Assembly: GCF_002214565.1 (NCBI RefSeq)
Contig: NZ_CP015106.1
Span: forward strand, 1,736,001-1,800,000
From: Thermococcus radiotolerans
Lineage (GTDB): Archaea; Methanobacteriota_B; Thermococci; Thermococcales; Thermococcaceae
Direction: 5' to 3'
Length of the DNA stretch: 64,000 nt
Position 1 is the first letter of the stretch. Each line of letters begins with the position of its first letter. A program made the translations under genes and the position numbers. This document shows positions 63,233 to 64,000 of the stretch, one piece after another. A model generated the notes under the pieces. The model was given only the letters and a program-made list of their open reading frames with translations. It did no database searches and was not told where the DNA came from.

Positions 63233-63475
63233 ATGAGATGGAAGGTTACCGTCATCGTTCGTCTTAAGGAAGGACTGAACGACCCCGAGGGAAGGGTCAT
63301 AGGAAACGCCCTCAGAAACCTCGGATACGCCGTGGATAATCTTCGCGTTCCCAAGTACTTCGAGTTCGAGCTGGAGAGTGAAGAACCGGAAAAGGAAGTA
63401 GAGGGGATGTGCAAAAAGCTCCTCGCTAACCCGCTCATCCACGACTACGAGTACAGCATAGAGCCGGTGAGCTGA
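63233..63475 (+). CDS. purS: FGAM synthetase small subunit PurS
   Basis: An 80-residue protein, [20 protein letters not shown] and [23 protein letters not shown] being the PurS pattern. It bridges PurL and PurQ in the three-part formylglycinamidine synthase. ATG at 63233 behind GAGGTGG, 10 nt after purP and 1 nt before purQ. Confidence 0.94.
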   Translation: MRWKVTVIVRLKEGLNDPEGRVIGNALRNLGYAVDNLRVPKYFEFELESEEPEKEVEGMCKKLLANPLIHDYEYSIEPVS

Positions 63476-63476
63476 G

Positions 63477-64000
63477 ATGGTCCGCTTCGCCGTGATCGTA
63501 TTCCCCGGAACGAACTGCGACTTCGAGACAGAGAGGGCAATAAGAAAGGCCGGTGCCGAGGCCGAGCGCGTCTGGTACAGAGCCAACCTCAAGGACTTTG
63601 ACGGGGTTGTTCTGCCAGGTGGCTTCAGCTACGCTGATTATCTCCGCGCTGGGGCGATAGCCGCTCGTCAGGAGATAATGGAGGAGGTCAAGGAGTTCGC
63701 CCGAGAGGGAAGGCCCATCCTTGGGATATGTAACGGCTTCCAGGTTCTGACGGAGGCAGATCTCCTTCCGGGAGCACTGAGGCCGAACAGAATCCCGCGC
63801 TTCCTCTGCAAGTGGGTTCATCTTCGCGTTAACGACGTCGAGACGCCGTTCACTTTCCTCTACGAGCCGGGAGAGGTCATAAGAATGCCGATAGCCCATG
63901 CGGAGGGCAACTACTACATTGACGACCCGTCGAAGGTCAGAGTAGTTTTCCAGTACAGCGACGAGAAAGGAAACGTGAGCGAAGAAGCCAATCCCAACGG
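63477..64000 (+). CDS. purQ: FGAM synthetase glutaminase subunit PurQ (C-terminus beyond window)
   Basis: Class I glutamine amidotransferase that feeds ammonia to Pur[18 protein letters not shown] and [19 protein letters not shown] begin it. The nucleophile is Cys85 in [11 protein letters not shown], and [11 protein letters not shown] carries the first catalytic His region. 174 codons are visible and the frame is open at the right edge. Starts 1 nt after purS. The purL gene is expected just downstream, outside the window. Confidence 0.96.
   Translation, partial: MVRFAVIVFPGTNCDFETERAIRKAGAEAERVWYRANLKDFDGVVLPGGFSYADYLRAGAIAARQEIMEEVKEFAREGRPILGICNGFQVLTEADLLPGALRPNRIPRFLCKWVHLRVNDVETPFTFLYEPGEVIRMPIAHAEGNYYIDDPSKVRVVFQYSDEKGNVSEEANPN

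Overview
The window reads as a chromosomal segment of a hyperthermophilic euryarchaeon of the order Thermococcales, most likely Thermococcus. The basis is gene content: a group II thermosome, archaeal EF-1 beta, an AglB oligosaccharyltransferase, Taw3, PurP, coenzyme-B12 and glycyl-radical ribonucleotide reductases, and encoded-CCA tRNAs. The promoter style agrees: BRE/TATA boxes about 25 nt before the transcript start, and GGTG or GAGGTG ribosome sites. Most of the DNA is moderately GC-rich. The block from about 15.3 to 18.9 kb and the stretch from about 24.0 to 25.3 kb are clearly more AT-rich.

Layout. 0-7.4 kb (minus strand): the start of a class II ribonucleotide reductase, a ferritin-like protein, a HAD phosphatase, a TasA/camelysin-like secreted protein with a DUF1616 membrane protein, a DUF4143-type ATPase, and two small membrane proteins. 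7.4-13.0 kb (plus): a five-gene MoxR/DUF58 envelope operon, divergent from the two membrane proteins. 13.1-24.0 kb: a surface-polysaccharide region with three glycosyltransferases, a polytopic membrane protein, a sulfatase-like enzyme, a flippase and the complete rmlABCD dTDP-rhamnose set. 24.0-25.3 kb: an AT-rich islet with an orphan HTH/coiled-coil protein. 25.3-30.5 kb: a PAPS module (RHH regulator, sat, DHH phosphoesterase, phosphatase-superfamily enzyme, apsK, TauE/SafE transporter). 30.5-34.7 kb: aglB, a nucleotidyltransferase and a decayed sugar epimerase. 34.7-35.3 kb: a strong candidate structured non-coding RNA and two tRNA genes. 35.3-37.6 kb: a second DUF4143-type ATPase flanked by hairpin-rich DNA. 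37.6-48.1 kb: a zinc-ribbon protein, EF-1 beta, a TPR protein, nrdDG, thermosome, DUF1464 protein, taw3 and a UPF1-like helicase. 48.3-64 kb: guaB, nadBAC, a stand-alone formate dehydrogenase-like subunit, then purF, purC, purM, purT, purE, purD, purP, purS and purQ.

How the genes work together. Both formyl-transfer steps of purine synthesis are of the formate/ATP type (PurT and PurP), and a formate dehydrogenase-like gene lies beside purF. All three divergent pur intergenic regions contain a related ATTTT..TG...AAAA element next to the TATA boxes, which suggests one regulator. The two ribonucleotide reductases share an identical 15-nt palindromic element upstream. The PAPS module pairs synthesis of the sulfate donor with a plausible PAP-recycling enzyme and sits between glycan-assembly clusters, so sulfation of surface glycans is a reasonable inference, although no sulfotransferase is present.

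The least expected signal is on the minus strand at 34695-34856. A consensus TATA box lies 25 nt before a 162-nt sequence whose ends form an uninterrupted 20-bp helix. Its G-U pairs are possible only in the minus-strand transcript, and the helix encloses three further stems. No CRISPR array or intact insertion sequence was seen.
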